This document shows, piece after piece, positions 33,560 to 42,093 of a DNA stretch of 64,000 bases. The stretch is from Terriglobus tenax (lineage in GTDB: Bacteria > Acidobacteriota > Terriglobia > Terriglobales > Acidobacteriaceae), in assembly GCF_025685395.1 (NCBI RefSeq), contig NZ_JAGSYA010000004.1:806001-870000 (forward strand). Reading direction: 5' to 3'. Position 1 is the stretch's first letter; each line of letters starts with the position of its first letter. The notes beneath the pieces are model-generated. The model saw only the letters and a list, made by a program, of their open reading frames with translations, had not been told where the DNA came from and did no database searches. Position numbers and translations under genes: made by a program.

Positions 33560-35271
33560 TATGCGTGCTCCTGATTGTTGTTGCCAGGTTGGGAGTGGCC
33601 GCTCTCATAGAGCGAGCCCGAAGACAGGCGATAGATACGCCCGCAGCGCCGTAGAATCTCCGGCCGGTCCGAGGTCAGGATCAGCGTCCATGGAGCATCG
33701 GGCGCCAGCAGCGTATTTACCATCGGATCGTTACTCTCCAGCCCTTCCATCTCATCCAGCAATCCATCCACCAGCACGACCGCTGGTCTGGCCAGCAACG
33801 CGCGCGCCACAGCTAACCGCAACGCCTGCGTACGCGTCAGCGGCGAACCTCCCGTGGAGAGCCGCGTCTGCAGGGCGTCGGAAAGGCCGCTTACCGCCGC
33901 CTGCAGGCCCACCTGCTCCAGCACGGTGCGAATCCTCCTGGCGTCAACATCCGCTCCCAGCGTGAGGTTCTCCAGCAGCGTTCCGGCAAAGATCTCCGGC
34001 CTGCGGACAAGCGCAATCCGCGTCCGCAGGTTATCCAGCCGCAGCTCACGATAGTCGTGGCCGTCAATCTCCAGGTGGCCCTTCGTCGGTGTACGCAGTG
34101 AAGAGATCAGGTCCAGCAGCGTCGACTTGCCCGAGCCAAGCGAGCCATGCAACGCCACCTTCTCACCGGCATTCACGTTCAGGTTCAGGCTATGCAACAG
34201 GCTCGGTCCATTTTCATAGCGATACTCCACGCCAAACACCTGGACCGAAGCAGCGGATCCCGCCTCCAGAACATAGCTTCCAAGCTCCTTCTCCACCGGA
34301 AGATCTTCCAGGAAGCCCAGCTCATCCATCGCGGCAGACAGGTCGTAGAAGCCCTCCAGCGACTTGTTCAGCTTGGTAAAGCCATACACCACCATGCCGA
34401 CCACCAGTTCACCGGCAACCAGCTGGCCCAGCGTAAGCTGCCCTACCGTCACCAGGTAACCGCCAACGCCCAGCAGCGCCGAAAGCGCAAAAGCCTGCAG
34501 CGCCAGCGATCCAATGTTCTGCCGCAGCTCCACGCGGAAGTGCGACGTACGCTCCTCAACATAGGTGGTCGTCAGCGCATTGCTCCGCAACCAGCCGAAG
34601 TTTCTTCCCTGCGTGGAGCGGAAGGTACCGCGATGACGCGCCAGCTCTTCCAGCCACGCCAGCACTTCATACTTCGCCTGCGATTCCGCAATGCTGGTGC
34701 GGATAGCGCCGCGTCCCAGGCCGAACAGGATGAACACAATCATCAAAAACAGCACCGCATCAAACAGCAGCAGCAGCGGATGATAGATCGCCAGCAGCAG
34801 AAGCCCAACGATGGTCTGCATCAAAATCGTCAGGCCGTCGATCAGCAGCAGCGAGACGCTCTTCTGCACAATGGCCACATCCAGAAAGCGATTCACCAGC
34901 TCCGGCCCGTGGGCGCTGTCAAAAAAGCTGCTCCGCCCCCGGATCAGCCGGTCGCTCACATCTCCCGCCACACGGACAAAGATGCGCCGCTGCAGGATTT
35001 CCACCAGCCAGTGGCGCATCACCTGGATCGTTCCAGCGGCAGCCAGCGCCGCAAACAACAGGATCGACAACACCAGCAGCGGTTGCAGAACCGTGCCAAA
35101 TGCAACCGTGTTGATCAACGCCTGCGAGGCAACAGGAAGTGCCAGCGTCAGCAGACCAATCGCGATGGAGTACGCAACAACTACCCAGAGATCAGAACGA
35201 TCCGGCTGGAGGAGGCGAAATAAACGTTGTAAAGGGGTATGGAGCGGCTGATGAGAAGAAGAATGAGACAT
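33559..35271 (-). CDS. ABC exporter subunit with degenerate ATPase motifs
   Basis: 570-residue half-transporter: six membrane helices (about 28-300) and a nucleotide-binding domain (about 340-560). Walker A is intact (GSLGSGKST, 376-384). The other catalytic elements are altered. The Q-loop glutamine is Arg in LVRRPEIF (421-428); the LSGGQ signature is LTRTQ (478-482). Walker B ends VLVDG, so the catalytic Glu is Gly 503, and the switch histidine region reads LTSDRPE with no His. There is no peptidase domain. With HlyD- and TolC-like partners it forms a type-I-secretion-like set. It may bind ATP without normal turnover, or need an unseen partner. Membership of the family is firm, activity doubtful. 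Confidence 0.85.
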   Translation of the reverse strand: MSHSSSHQPLHTPLQRLFRLLQPDRSDLWVVVAYSIAIGLLTLALPVASQALINTVAFGTVLQPLLVLSILLFAALAAAGTIQVMRHWLVEILQRRIFVRVAGDVSDRLIRGRSSFFDSAHGPELVNRFLDVAIVQKSVSLLLIDGLTILMQTIVGLLLLAIYHPLLLLFDAVLFLMIVFILFGLGRGAIRTSIAESQAKYEVLAWLEELARHRGTFRSTQGRNFGWLRSNALTTTYVEERTSHFRVELRQNIGSLALQAFALSALLGVGGYLVTVGQLTLGQLVAGELVVGMVVYGFTKLNKSLEGFYDLSAAMDELGFLEDLPVEKELGSYVLEAGSAASVQVFGVEYRYENGPSLLHSLNLNVNAGEKVALHGSLGSGKSTLLDLISSLRTPTKGHLEIDGHDYRELRLDNLRTRIALVRRPEIFAGTLLENLTLGADVDARRIRTVLEQVGLQAAVSGLSDALQTRLSTGGSPLTRTQALRLAVARALLARPAVVLVDGLLDEMEGLESNDPMVNTLLAPDAPWTLILTSDRPEILRRCGRIYRLSSGSLYESGHSQPGNNNQEHA

Positions 35272-35610
35272 GGCCTCTTTTGATTTATTTTTCGGGTTCG
35301 TTCCCGCAGACGCCTGGCCAGAGAGGAATCCGCGACAGAGACAGAATTAATCGTTCTATGCGCTCGTCGAAACGCACCAAGAAGTGTTGTGAAAGGAGGG
35401 CATCTTTTAGTTTGGGCCCTTCCTTTTCGTTCTCATGGTTCGACGCCACTACCATTGTGACGATAGCGGAAGCAGAGGCCTGGTCAGACCAATCTTTCGC
35501 CCTCCGCCCTGCAATCTTTTGTCCAGAGATACCCATCTTTTGGCCACAACTCCGGACGCCTCACCCATACGAAGCACGCATGGGAAGTAGCACAAACGCG
35601 CGGGACATTA
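35272..35610. other. Gap upstream of the exporter operon
   Basis: About 340 bp with no convincing gene. An 83-residue minus-strand frame (35285-35536) has no recognisable domain. The region should hold the exporter promoter on the minus strand, but I could not pick a clear -35/-10 pair. Confidence 0.4.
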
Positions 35611-35642
35611 AAACAACAACGCCGGCCTCCATGGCCGGCGTT
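35611..35642 (-). terminator. Terminator of the tlyA-nadK unit
   Basis: Perfect 10-bp stem AACGCCGGCC / GGCCGGCGTT with loop of 5, followed on the minus strand by GTTGTTTTAATG. Almost the same stem is used after the EmrB-like gene at 44.15 kb. Confidence 0.8.
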
Positions 35643-35669
35643 CCGAAAATCCCGATCTCAACAAGCGCT

Positions 35670-36527
35670 CTACCGCACGCCCCACTTCAGCTTCGTCCGC
35701 AGCACATCAAACAATCCCGTATCGTACTGCTGGATCAGCTTGACGGCGTGCTGCGATCGGCGGCAGTGCAGCTCATCATCCACCTTCATCTCCACCGCCT
35801 CCTGGCCATCCACGGTCAGGTAGGTCTGGTCTGCCACGCCTTCCACCTTGATCTGGATCTCGGAATCGCCATGCACCACAATCGGACGAATCGTCAGCAG
35901 GTGCGGACAGATCGCATTGACGATCATCGCATTCACATCCGGCATCACAATCGGCCCATTGGCCGCCAGTGAGTACGCCGTCGATCCCGTCGGTGTCGAA
36001 ACAATCATGCCATCGGCCCGGAAGGTCGCCACCAGCTTGCCATTCAGGCGGATCGTAAAGTCGCCCATGCGGGCAATTGCTCCCTTTGAGATCACGACGT
36101 CGTTCAGCGCTTCAAACTCGCAGAACACCTTGCCGTCGCGCCACAGCTCGGCGTGCATCATGCTGCGCTCATCCACCTCGCAACAGTTCACACACCAGGC
36201 TTCCAGGGCCTTGTACAGGTCCTGGATCGGAATCTCCGTCAGGAAGCCCAGCGATCCCAGGTTCACGCTCAGAATCGGCGTTCCGGTCTTGGCAAAGGCC
36301 CGCGATGCGCTCAGCAGCGTTCCATCGCCACCCAGCACCACCACCAGCTCCGGCTCCAGCGCCGGCATCTCCGTCCGCTCCACCGAGTGCTCTGACTTGG
36401 CATACCCGGCCGAGACATCGTCGAAAATCGGCTCAAAGCCTCGTGACACCAGCCAGGAAGCAAGTTCCGGGAGAATAGTTTCCAGCTCAGCCTTCTGCGG
36501 TTTGGAGATGATCGCGACCCTACGCAT
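35670..36527 (-). CDS. nadK: NAD kinase
   Basis: 285-residue cytoplasmic enzyme phosphorylating NAD to NADP. Diagnostic motifs are VVLGGDGTLLSASR (GGDGT near 68-72), VNLGSLGFLTEI, the NE/D-type block FEALNDVVISKGA and the conserved SSTPTGSTAYSLAANGPIV-like region (here VSTPTGSTAYSLAAN). Length is typical. It begins 2 bp after the tlyA stop and is probably cotranscribed with it, an arrangement common in bacteria. Confidence 0.96.
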   Translation of the reverse strand: MRRVAIISKPQKAELETILPELASWLVSRGFEPIFDDVSAGYAKSEHSVERTEMPALEPELVVVLGGDGTLLSASRAFAKTGTPILSVNLGSLGFLTEIPIQDLYKALEAWCVNCCEVDERSMMHAELWRDGKVFCEFEALNDVVISKGAIARMGDFTIRLNGKLVATFRADGMIVSTPTGSTAYSLAANGPIVMPDVNAMIVNAICPHLLTIRPIVVHGDSEIQIKVEGVADQTYLTVDGQEAVEMKVDDELHCRRSQHAVKLIQQYDTGLFDVLRTKLKWGVR

Positions 36528-36529
36528 GC

Positions 36530-37324
36530 TTAGCCCAGTGTACCTTCCGCCGGCCCAAAGACGGCATGCAACAGGAACTCGCGGTTCCCTTCGCCGCCTT
36601 CTCCGCCGCCAAGAATGGGAGAATCGATCACCTCAATCTCCCCTCCGCCAAGCTCCGCCACGCACTGGCGCACTTTCTCCACCGCGCCCTTCTGCGCAGC
36701 CTCATCCCGCACAATGCCGCCCTTGCCCACGGCCTCGCGTCCGGCCTCAAACTGCGGCTTCACCAGCACCACCATCTGTCCGGGCCAGCTTCCCTGCTCC
36801 GCCGCCTTCAACGCTCCCACCACCGCGGGCAACACCAGTGTGGCCGAGATAAAGGAAACATCCATCGCCAGAAAACGAATCCCCGCCGGCAGATCGCCCG
36901 GCTGCAGCAGCCGCGCGTTCGTTCGCTCCCGCAGGTTCACCCGAGTGTCCTGGCGCAACTTCTCGGCAATCTGCCCGGCCCCGGTATCCACACCCAGCAC
37001 CTCGGCGGCTCCATGCTGCAGCATGCAGTCCGTAAATCCGCCGGTCGAGACACCCACATCCAGACAAAACAAGCCGTTCAGATCCACATTCCAGTGCTTC
37101 AACGCATGTTCCAGCTTCAGACCGCCGCGGCTCACATACCGCAGGTCGTCGCCCAGAATGCGAACGACGGCATCGGCAGCCACCGGTGCTCCGGGCTTGT
37201 CCAGCTTCTGTTCGTTGACCAGTACACGGCCGGCCATAATCATGGCCTGGGCTCGCTCCCGGCTGGGAGCAAGCGCGCGTTCCATCAACAGCTTATCGAG
37301 GCGAAGTTTTGCAGCGGCAACCAC
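36530..37324 (-). CDS. tlyA: TlyA-type 2'-O-ribose rRNA methyltransferase
   Basis: 264 residues: N-terminal S4 RNA-binding domain (LRLDKLLMERALAPSRERAQAMIMAGRV, about 7-35) and an FtsJ-like methyltransferase fold. SAM site: FCLDVGVSTGGFTDCMLQHGA (about 87-107); the KDKE-type catalytic residues include Lys in RGGLKLEHAL, Asp in AMDVSF and Lys in LVKPQFEAG. Homologues methylate 16S and/or 23S rRNA. Start is GTG 37324. Often annotated as hemolysin, but the methyltransferase role is better supported by the motifs. Confidence 0.92.
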   Translation of the reverse strand: MVAAAKLRLDKLLMERALAPSRERAQAMIMAGRVLVNEQKLDKPGAPVAADAVVRILGDDLRYVSRGGLKLEHALKHWNVDLNGLFCLDVGVSTGGFTDCMLQHGAAEVLGVDTGAGQIAEKLRQDTRVNLRERTNARLLQPGDLPAGIRFLAMDVSFISATLVLPAVVGALKAAEQGSWPGQMVVLVKPQFEAGREAVGKGGIVRDEAAQKGAVEKVRQCVAELGGGEIEVIDSPILGGGEGGEGNREFLLHAVFGPAEGTLG

Positions 37325-37486
37325 TTATGGCAGAGTACACTCAAAGCCATACGACTGCGTGCATGGGAGAATTCTCTGTAGAATGAGCGGGATGACCCGC
37401 CAGTTTGCATCTCACACATGCAACCCTTTCATGGCATAAAACCACTTTCGCAACGCACTTAATCCGGAACCGCCGCCAGACCGTTC

Positions 37487-38053
37487 ATGTATCGAGACCC
37501 TGAAGTGAGGACCGAGCCCGGAAGCCCGATGCGCGATGATGCATCCCTGCTCGCCCTTGTCCGCAGGGGTGATGAGCAGGCGATGGCAACGCTCTATGAC
37601 CGGTACTCGCGGGTGGTCTACTCGGTGGCTCTACGGGTCCTCAGGGATCCGGGCACCGCGGAAGATGTGTTGCAGGACGTTTTTATGCAGATCTGGCGCA
37701 ATCCGGAGACCTTTGAGGAGACCCGTGGCACTCTCGGCGCATGGCTGGCCGTCGTCGCCCGCAACCGCTCCATTGACGCCCTGCGCCGCCGCCGCCCCAC
37801 AGATTCCGTCGAAGATGTCATCCTCTCCTCCGGCTTCAACCTGGCCGACGAGGCAGAACGCAACGCCCTGATTGAAAAAGCCCGCACCGTCATCCAGAAT
37901 CTGCCCTCAGAACAACGCAAAACACTGGAAATGGCCTTCTTCGACGGCCTGACGCACACCGAGATCTCAGAAATGACAGGTGACCCGCTTGGCACCGTCA
38001 AAACCCGCATCCGCAGTGCGCTCATTTCACTGCGAAGGAGCTTCCAGGCATGA
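37487..38053 (+). CDS. ECF-type RNA polymerase sigma factor
   Basis: 188 residues. Region 2 (about 20-90) has DEQAMATLYDRYSRVVYSVALRVL, EDVLQDVFMQIWRNP and WLAVVARNRSIDALRRRR; region 4 (about 130-185) has LPSEQRKTLEMAFFDGLTHTEISEMTGDPLGTVKTRIRSAL. It directs RNA polymerase to a stress-type promoter set. It overlaps the anti-sigma gene by 4 bp (ATGA), the typical arrangement of a sigma/anti-sigma pair. The SigK/RskA-like pairing suggests an envelope or redox signal. Confidence 0.94.
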   Translation: MYRDPEVRTEPGSPMRDDASLLALVRRGDEQAMATLYDRYSRVVYSVALRVLRDPGTAEDVLQDVFMQIWRNPETFEETRGTLGAWLAVVARNRSIDALRRRRPTDSVEDVILSSGFNLADEAERNALIEKARTVIQNLPSEQRKTLEMAFFDGLTHTEISEMTGDPLGTVKTRIRSALISLRRSFQA

Positions 38054-38931
38054 TCGAGCCCAGACACATACCGGCCGACGACCTGGCGCTCTATGCCATG
38101 CAATTCCTCACGCCCGAGGAAGCCGCGGTGGTGCAGACCCACCTGCGCACCTGCCCGGACTGCCGTCGTGAACTGGCCACCATCCAGGGCGATCTGGCGG
38201 CCTTCGCCCACACCGCGGAGATGCAGTCTCCGCCCACGCTTTCCCGCCAGCGCCTCATGACCCAGGTCGGCCACGAGAAGAAGGCCATCCCTGCGCCGGA
38301 GCCAATGTTGCGCCCCCACCACTCCTCTGACGGAGCGGTTCCCTTCGCTGGCTACGGACGCCAGACCTCCTTTGAGGACGAGTACGAAGACGAGGCGCCG
38401 CGCAAGACCGGCATCGGAACCCTCATCTTTGGCTGGGCCGGATGGGCCGTGGCAGCGGGCCTTGCCGTGGGTGGTTTCTATATCTACCGCCAGCGCGAGG
38501 AGCTGCAGCAGACCCTGCGTATGAATACGGCGCAGATGGCCAGCCTCTCAGAAGACGCCGCACGCGCGCGCACCATTCTCGACGCCCTGTCGGACAACAC
38601 GACCCAGCGCGTCACCCTCACCCGCGCGGAGACCGCTCCTGCTCCCACCGGACGCGTCATCTATCGCTCCGACCGCGGCGTGCTGCTCTTCCTCGCCAGC
38701 AACATCGCTCCGGTCGCTCCGGACAAGACCTACGAGCTCTGGATCATTCCGACCGACACCAGCCGCTCACCCATCGCCGCCGGCACCTTCAAGCCGGATG
38801 CGCGCGGCAACGCCTCCATCGTCCTTCCCGATGTTCCAAAGGGCGTGGACGCGAAAGCCTTCGGTGTCACCATCGAAAACAATGGCGGCTCCCAGGTTCC
38901 CACGCTGCCCATCATCATGGTGGGCATGTAA
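38050..38931 (+). CDS. Anti-sigma factor, zinc-finger/RskA type
   Basis: 293 residues. The N-terminal anti-sigma domain has a zinc-binding HxxxCxxC (QTHLRTCPDCRREL, about 34-47), followed by a linker, one membrane helix at about 135-150 (WAGWAVAAGLAVGGFYIY) and a C-terminal extracytoplasmic RskA-like domain (YRSDRGVLLFLASNIAPVAPDKTYELWIIP). It should hold the preceding sigma factor inactive until an envelope signal triggers release. The C-terminal domain sits in the periplasm. Confidence 0.92.
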   Translation: MIEPRHIPADDLALYAMQFLTPEEAAVVQTHLRTCPDCRRELATIQGDLAAFAHTAEMQSPPTLSRQRLMTQVGHEKKAIPAPEPMLRPHHSSDGAVPFAGYGRQTSFEDEYEDEAPRKTGIGTLIFGWAGWAVAAGLAVGGFYIYRQREELQQTLRMNTAQMASLSEDAARARTILDALSDNTTQRVTLTRAETAPAPTGRVIYRSDRGVLLFLASNIAPVAPDKTYELWIIPTDTSRSPIAAGTFKPDARGNASIVLPDVPKGVDAKAFGVTIENNGGSQVPTLPIIMVGM

Positions 38932-38953
38932 GCAACAAGACATCGGTACAAGC

Positions 38954-38990
38954 AAAAGGGCGGACCCCCTCGGGGTCCGCCCTTTCTCTT
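38954..38990. terminator. Bidirectional terminator
   Basis: Perfect 14-bp stem AAAGGGCGGACCCC / GGGGTCCGCCCTTT (38955-38968 and 38972-38985), loop of 3, with A- and T-rich flanks, between two convergent genes. Confidence 0.92.
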
Positions 38991-39003
38991 ACCTGAAAAC
39001 TGG

Positions 39004-40296
39004 TTACTGTGCGTTCCGGCGAACGGCAACGCCATTTCCAAGCACGTCAATGGTGGTGTACTTGGTGTCGGTGCTGGTGTCGATCACCGTCAGCAGGTGC
39101 GAATCGCGGGCCGTCGTGTAGACCTTGCCCTTCGGCGTTCCGGTCACGGCGGTAATCCAGTTCGGATGCCCCGAAACCTTCACACGCGCGGTCACCGTGT
39201 TCGTCGTCAGGTTCACGACATACACCACGCCATTGCTCGCATCCGAATTCGTCGGATCGTCATCGCACATCACGTAGGCACGCGTAGCATCCTGCAGAGC
39301 GGAGACCTGCGTGCAGTTCTTGCCCAGCGGTACCGTCGCTACAACCGTTCCAAAGTCCGTCGCGTCCACCGGGTTGGTCGAGTCGCAGTTCGGATTGCTG
39401 GTCGAAGCATTCGCATTGCACAGCGGAACATTGATGATGCTCAGCGAACTGGTCGTCGATCCCTGGTTCAGCACCAGCAACTCATTGATCGTCGAAACCG
39501 TATCCGCCCAGACAGGCGTGGTTCCCACGGCAAGCGTGGGGTGCGCCGTATCCAGCGCATTGGCCTGCGCATTGATGACCGAGATGTTGTTGCTGCCCTT
39601 GTTCACGACAAAGACACGCTTCCCGTCAGCGCTCATCACGCCGTAGATCGGCTGCGTTCCAACATTGATGGAGGTCGAAATCGTGGAGGTCGCCGTCTCA
39701 ATCGCCGCCGCGGTTCCCGTCGTGCCCGTACCCTGGCTGATGGCATAGTAGCGGGCCGAACCGGAGAGTCCGATCACGTACTGCGGATTGGCGCCGACGC
39801 TGTACTCCTGCCGCAGCGATGCCGGCGAACCGCCGACAATCTGGCCAATCGCAGAACGGCCAGGCTCGCTGACATACGCGCCCGCGGAGGTTGCCACCAG
39901 GGCATTTGCCTGCGCATCGGAAAACAGCGTCGTCGAGTAGACGATATTTGTCTTCAGCGTGGGAGAGACATCGAAATTGTTGAGCAGCGTTCCCGTCGAA
40001 CTCGCATGCAGCGAGTAGCCCGTACCGCCGTTGCTGGCAGGCAGCAGGTCGAAATACGTGGGCTTCGGATCGATGTTGGCCACCGCCAGCACCGTGTCAC
40101 CCGCGAAATCGACCACGGTGATCAGGCCGGGCTGATTATTTCCAGGGTCGGAAACAACGGCCAACAGCTTTTGCGGCTGCGTTGCCGGGCCGACCGGGTT
40201 GATGGAGCTGATGACAGCACGATACGTATTGCCGCAACCGCTCAACGGAACCAGCGATGCCGCTGCTGCCAACACTGCACCGGCCTTGGCCAGCAT
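39004..40296 (-). CDS. YncE/YVTN-type beta-propeller lipoprotein
   Basis: About 430 residues. A lipoprotein signal (MLAKAGAVLAAAASLVPLSGC, lipobox LSGC) places it in the envelope; ATG 40296 is used because the signal begins there, although the frame extends to 40365. The body has repeated propeller blades: GLITVVDFAGDTVLAVANI, QPIYGVMSADGKRVFVVNKG, NNISVINAQ and VVYVVNLTTNTVTARVKV, with a final ITAVTGTPKGKVYTTARD. Such proteins are structural or binding scaffolds; no enzymatic residue is recognisable. The 5' end overlaps the possible start of the divergent DUF92 gene. Confidence 0.8.
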   Translation of the reverse strand: MLAKAGAVLAAAASLVPLSGCGNTYRAVISSINPVGPATQPQKLLAVVSDPGNNQPGLITVVDFAGDTVLAVANIDPKPTYFDLLPASNGGTGYSLHASSTGTLLNNFDVSPTLKTNIVYSTTLFSDAQANALVATSAGAYVSEPGRSAIGQIVGGSPASLRQEYSVGANPQYVIGLSGSARYYAISQGTGTTGTAAAIETATSTISTSINVGTQPIYGVMSADGKRVFVVNKGSNNISVINAQANALDTAHPTLAVGTTPVWADTVSTINELLVLNQGSTTSSLSIINVPLCNANASTSNPNCDSTNPVDATDFGTVVATVPLGKNCTQVSALQDATRAYVMCDDDPTNSDASNGVVYVVNLTTNTVTARVKVSGHPNWITAVTGTPKGKVYTTARDSHLLTVIDTSTDTKYTTIDVLGNGVAVRRNAQ

Positions 40297-41294
40297 TTTC
40301 ACTGCGCTACGAACTTCTGAAGCCAAACCATCTCCCAAACGCAGACCGAGGTCCGATATGCTCAAAGCCGATTGTAAATCACAGGTGCAGGAGCAAGACT
40401 ATCCTTACGGTTCCCGGAAAGACCATTCCCGCCAGCAGAGACCGGCGGCAGTCCAAATTCCTCACAGGACTCTGCGGTTGCTGCCTGCTGCTCACCTGTT
40501 TTTCTATCCTGAACTTCAGCATTGGACGCGCAGGATTCTCCTTCGTCGTCCCCCCGCTGGCAATTTCCCTGCTTTTCGCCGCGGTTGTCTTCAGCCTGCG
40601 CGCAGCCACCCTGGGCGGCACCCTGGTCGGCGCCATGATCTGCTTTGACCTCGTCAGCTGGACCCGCGACTACAACAAAACCCTTCTGCACTCCGCCCTG
40701 ACTCCTCTTCTGGCCCTGTTCCTCCTCACCTGGGCCGCCACCAAAACCCGCCGCAGGCAGAAAGAACGCCTCGGTCTCGCCGAACCCAAGCACGGCCGCA
40801 ACGCCGCACAGGTCTGCGCCAACCTGGCCGTCGCCGCGCTCATCATCACCTGGCTCGGCGCAACTCTCCTTGGCAAGACACTGAAACTTCCCTTCCCCTT
40901 CAGCTACTTCGCCTCGCTTGCCGCCTGCCTCGCAGCCCTGGCCGAGGCCACGGCCGACACCCTTTCCTCCGAGCTCGGACAGGTCTTCGGCGGCGATCCA
41001 TGGCTCGGCTTCCGCCGCGTCGCGCCCGGCACCGACGGCGCCATCTCCCTGGCCGGAACCCTCATTGGCGTTGCCGGAGCAGCCGCCATCACTGGCATCG
41101 GCTGGTGGGCCTTCCTGTTGACGCCCCGCGTCGCCGCCGCCGCCTTCTTCGCATCCCTGATCGGCTTCTTCGCCGACAGCCTGCTCGGCGCTACCGTCGA
41201 GCGCGCCGGATGGCTCGGCAACGACCTGGTGAACTTCATCTCAACCCTGATCGCAGCCCTGGCCGCCGCCGTCGGCATCAGCCTCCTGCGCTAG
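40257..41294 (+). CDS. DUF92 family integral membrane protein
   Basis: Conserved part from about 40446 to the end: six to seven hydrophobic helices, with the DUF92 signatures LAALAEATADTLSSELGQVFGG, FRRVAPGTDGAISLAGTLIG and SLIGFFADSLLGATVERAGW. In plants the relative VTE6 is a phytyl-phosphate kinase; bacterial function is not established. The start is problematic. The only canonical in-frame start (ATG 40257) lies inside the divergent lipoprotein gene. An in-frame ATC at 40401 has an ideal AGGAG 7 bp upstream. The N-terminus is therefore uncertain. Confidence 0.75.
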   Translation: MPLLPTLHRPWPAFSLRYELLKPNHLPNADRGPICSKPIVNHRCRSKTILTVPGKTIPASRDRRQSKFLTGLCGCCLLLTCFSILNFSIGRAGFSFVVPPLAISLLFAAVVFSLRAATLGGTLVGAMICFDLVSWTRDYNKTLLHSALTPLLALFLLTWAATKTRRRQKERLGLAEPKHGRNAAQVCANLAVAALIITWLGATLLGKTLKLPFPFSYFASLAACLAALAEATADTLSSELGQVFGGDPWLGFRRVAPGTDGAISLAGTLIGVAGAAAITGIGWWAFLLTPRVAAAAFFASLIGFFADSLLGATVERAGWLGNDLVNFISTLIAALAAAVGISLLR

Positions 41295-41317
41295 CTCAAA
41301 ACACCTGTTTTGCGTTG

Positions 41318-41410
41318 TCATCCCGACCGCAGCGGAGCGAAGTGGAGGGACCTGCATTTGCACTTCGTTTTCTTGTTTGTCATTCCGCAGCGAAGCGAAG
41401 GATCCCCAGG
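41318..41410 (+). repeat. Dispersed intergenic repeat, family 1 (two units)
   Basis: Best full copy in the window: 41318-41358 GTCATCCCGACCGCAGCGGA...GGACCTGC and 41380-41406 TCATTCCGCAGCGAAGCGAA..., joined by a T-rich linker, between convergent DUF92 and DUF218 genes. Confidence 0.8.
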
Positions 41411-42055
41411 CTAAAGGTCTTCTGCACCCACCCACCAGCGATGAACAAAACTCGCGGGAACGTGCAAGCGCACGGCGGTGTAGCTGACAATTTCGTGCAG
41501 AATCCTCATCCGGTAGTCCCACGGCGTAATGCGGCCATAGATCGCCCGCGGCGACGTCCACACATTCAGGCCTGCCTGGCGGCACAGCTCGCGGATGCGG
41601 AACAGGTGCGATCCGTCGCTGACCACCACGATGTGCTGCCAGCTGGAAGCACGCGCCAGGTCCGCCAGCACCTGCACCTGCTGCTCCGTATCGACGGACC
41701 GCGTCTCCGGGATGATCTTGTCGTAAGGCACGCCATTCGCCAGCAGGTAGTCACGCCCCACGCCACCCTCCGTGCGTCCGGAGTCTTTCTCGGATCCGCC
41801 GCCCAGCGTCACAATCACCGGCGCAACCTCCAGCCGGTAGAGCGCCACCGCCTTGTCCAGCCGCGCATGCAGCACCGGTGAAGGCCGCCCGCCATACTCC
41901 GCTGCTCCAAAAACAGCAATCGCATCGGCCGTCTGCGCCTGGTCCTCTTCCGCCACGCGCACTATCTGGCGATACACCCAGGCGCACCACAGCGTGGCCC
42001 CAAGCAGGACCAGCAGCAGCAACCAGCGCCAAAAGTGCCATTTCCGTTCAGGCAT
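41411..42055 (-). CDS. DUF218 (YdcF/ElyC/SanA-like) membrane-anchored protein
   Basis: 214 residues with one N-terminal membrane helix (FWRWLLLLVLLGATLWCAWVY) and a Rossmann-like DUF218 domain: ADAIAVFGAAEYGGRPSPVL, VTLGGGSEKDSGRTEG, VDTEQQVQVLADL and VVVSDGSHLFRIRELCRQAG. E. coli relatives (ElyC, SanA) act in envelope integrity and peptidoglycan/lipid-carrier metabolism; a direct enzymatic role is not established. Followed downstream on the same strand by no gene. Confidence 0.85.
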   Translation of the reverse strand: MPERKWHFWRWLLLLVLLGATLWCAWVYRQIVRVAEEDQAQTADAIAVFGAAEYGGRPSPVLHARLDKAVALYRLEVAPVIVTLGGGSEKDSGRTEGGVGRDYLLANGVPYDKIIPETRSVDTEQQVQVLADLARASSWQHIVVVSDGSHLFRIRELCRQAGLNVWTSPRAIYGRITPWDYRMRILHEIVSYTAVRLHVPASFVHRWWVGAEDL

Positions 42056-42093
42056 GTGCTTCCATCATACGAAGCCGGGTAAAGTGACCAGGA

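Noticed and set aside
35285..35536. 83-residue minus-strand frame before the exporter operon
   Set aside because: No domain, no clear ribosome site, and it overlaps the expected promoter region.
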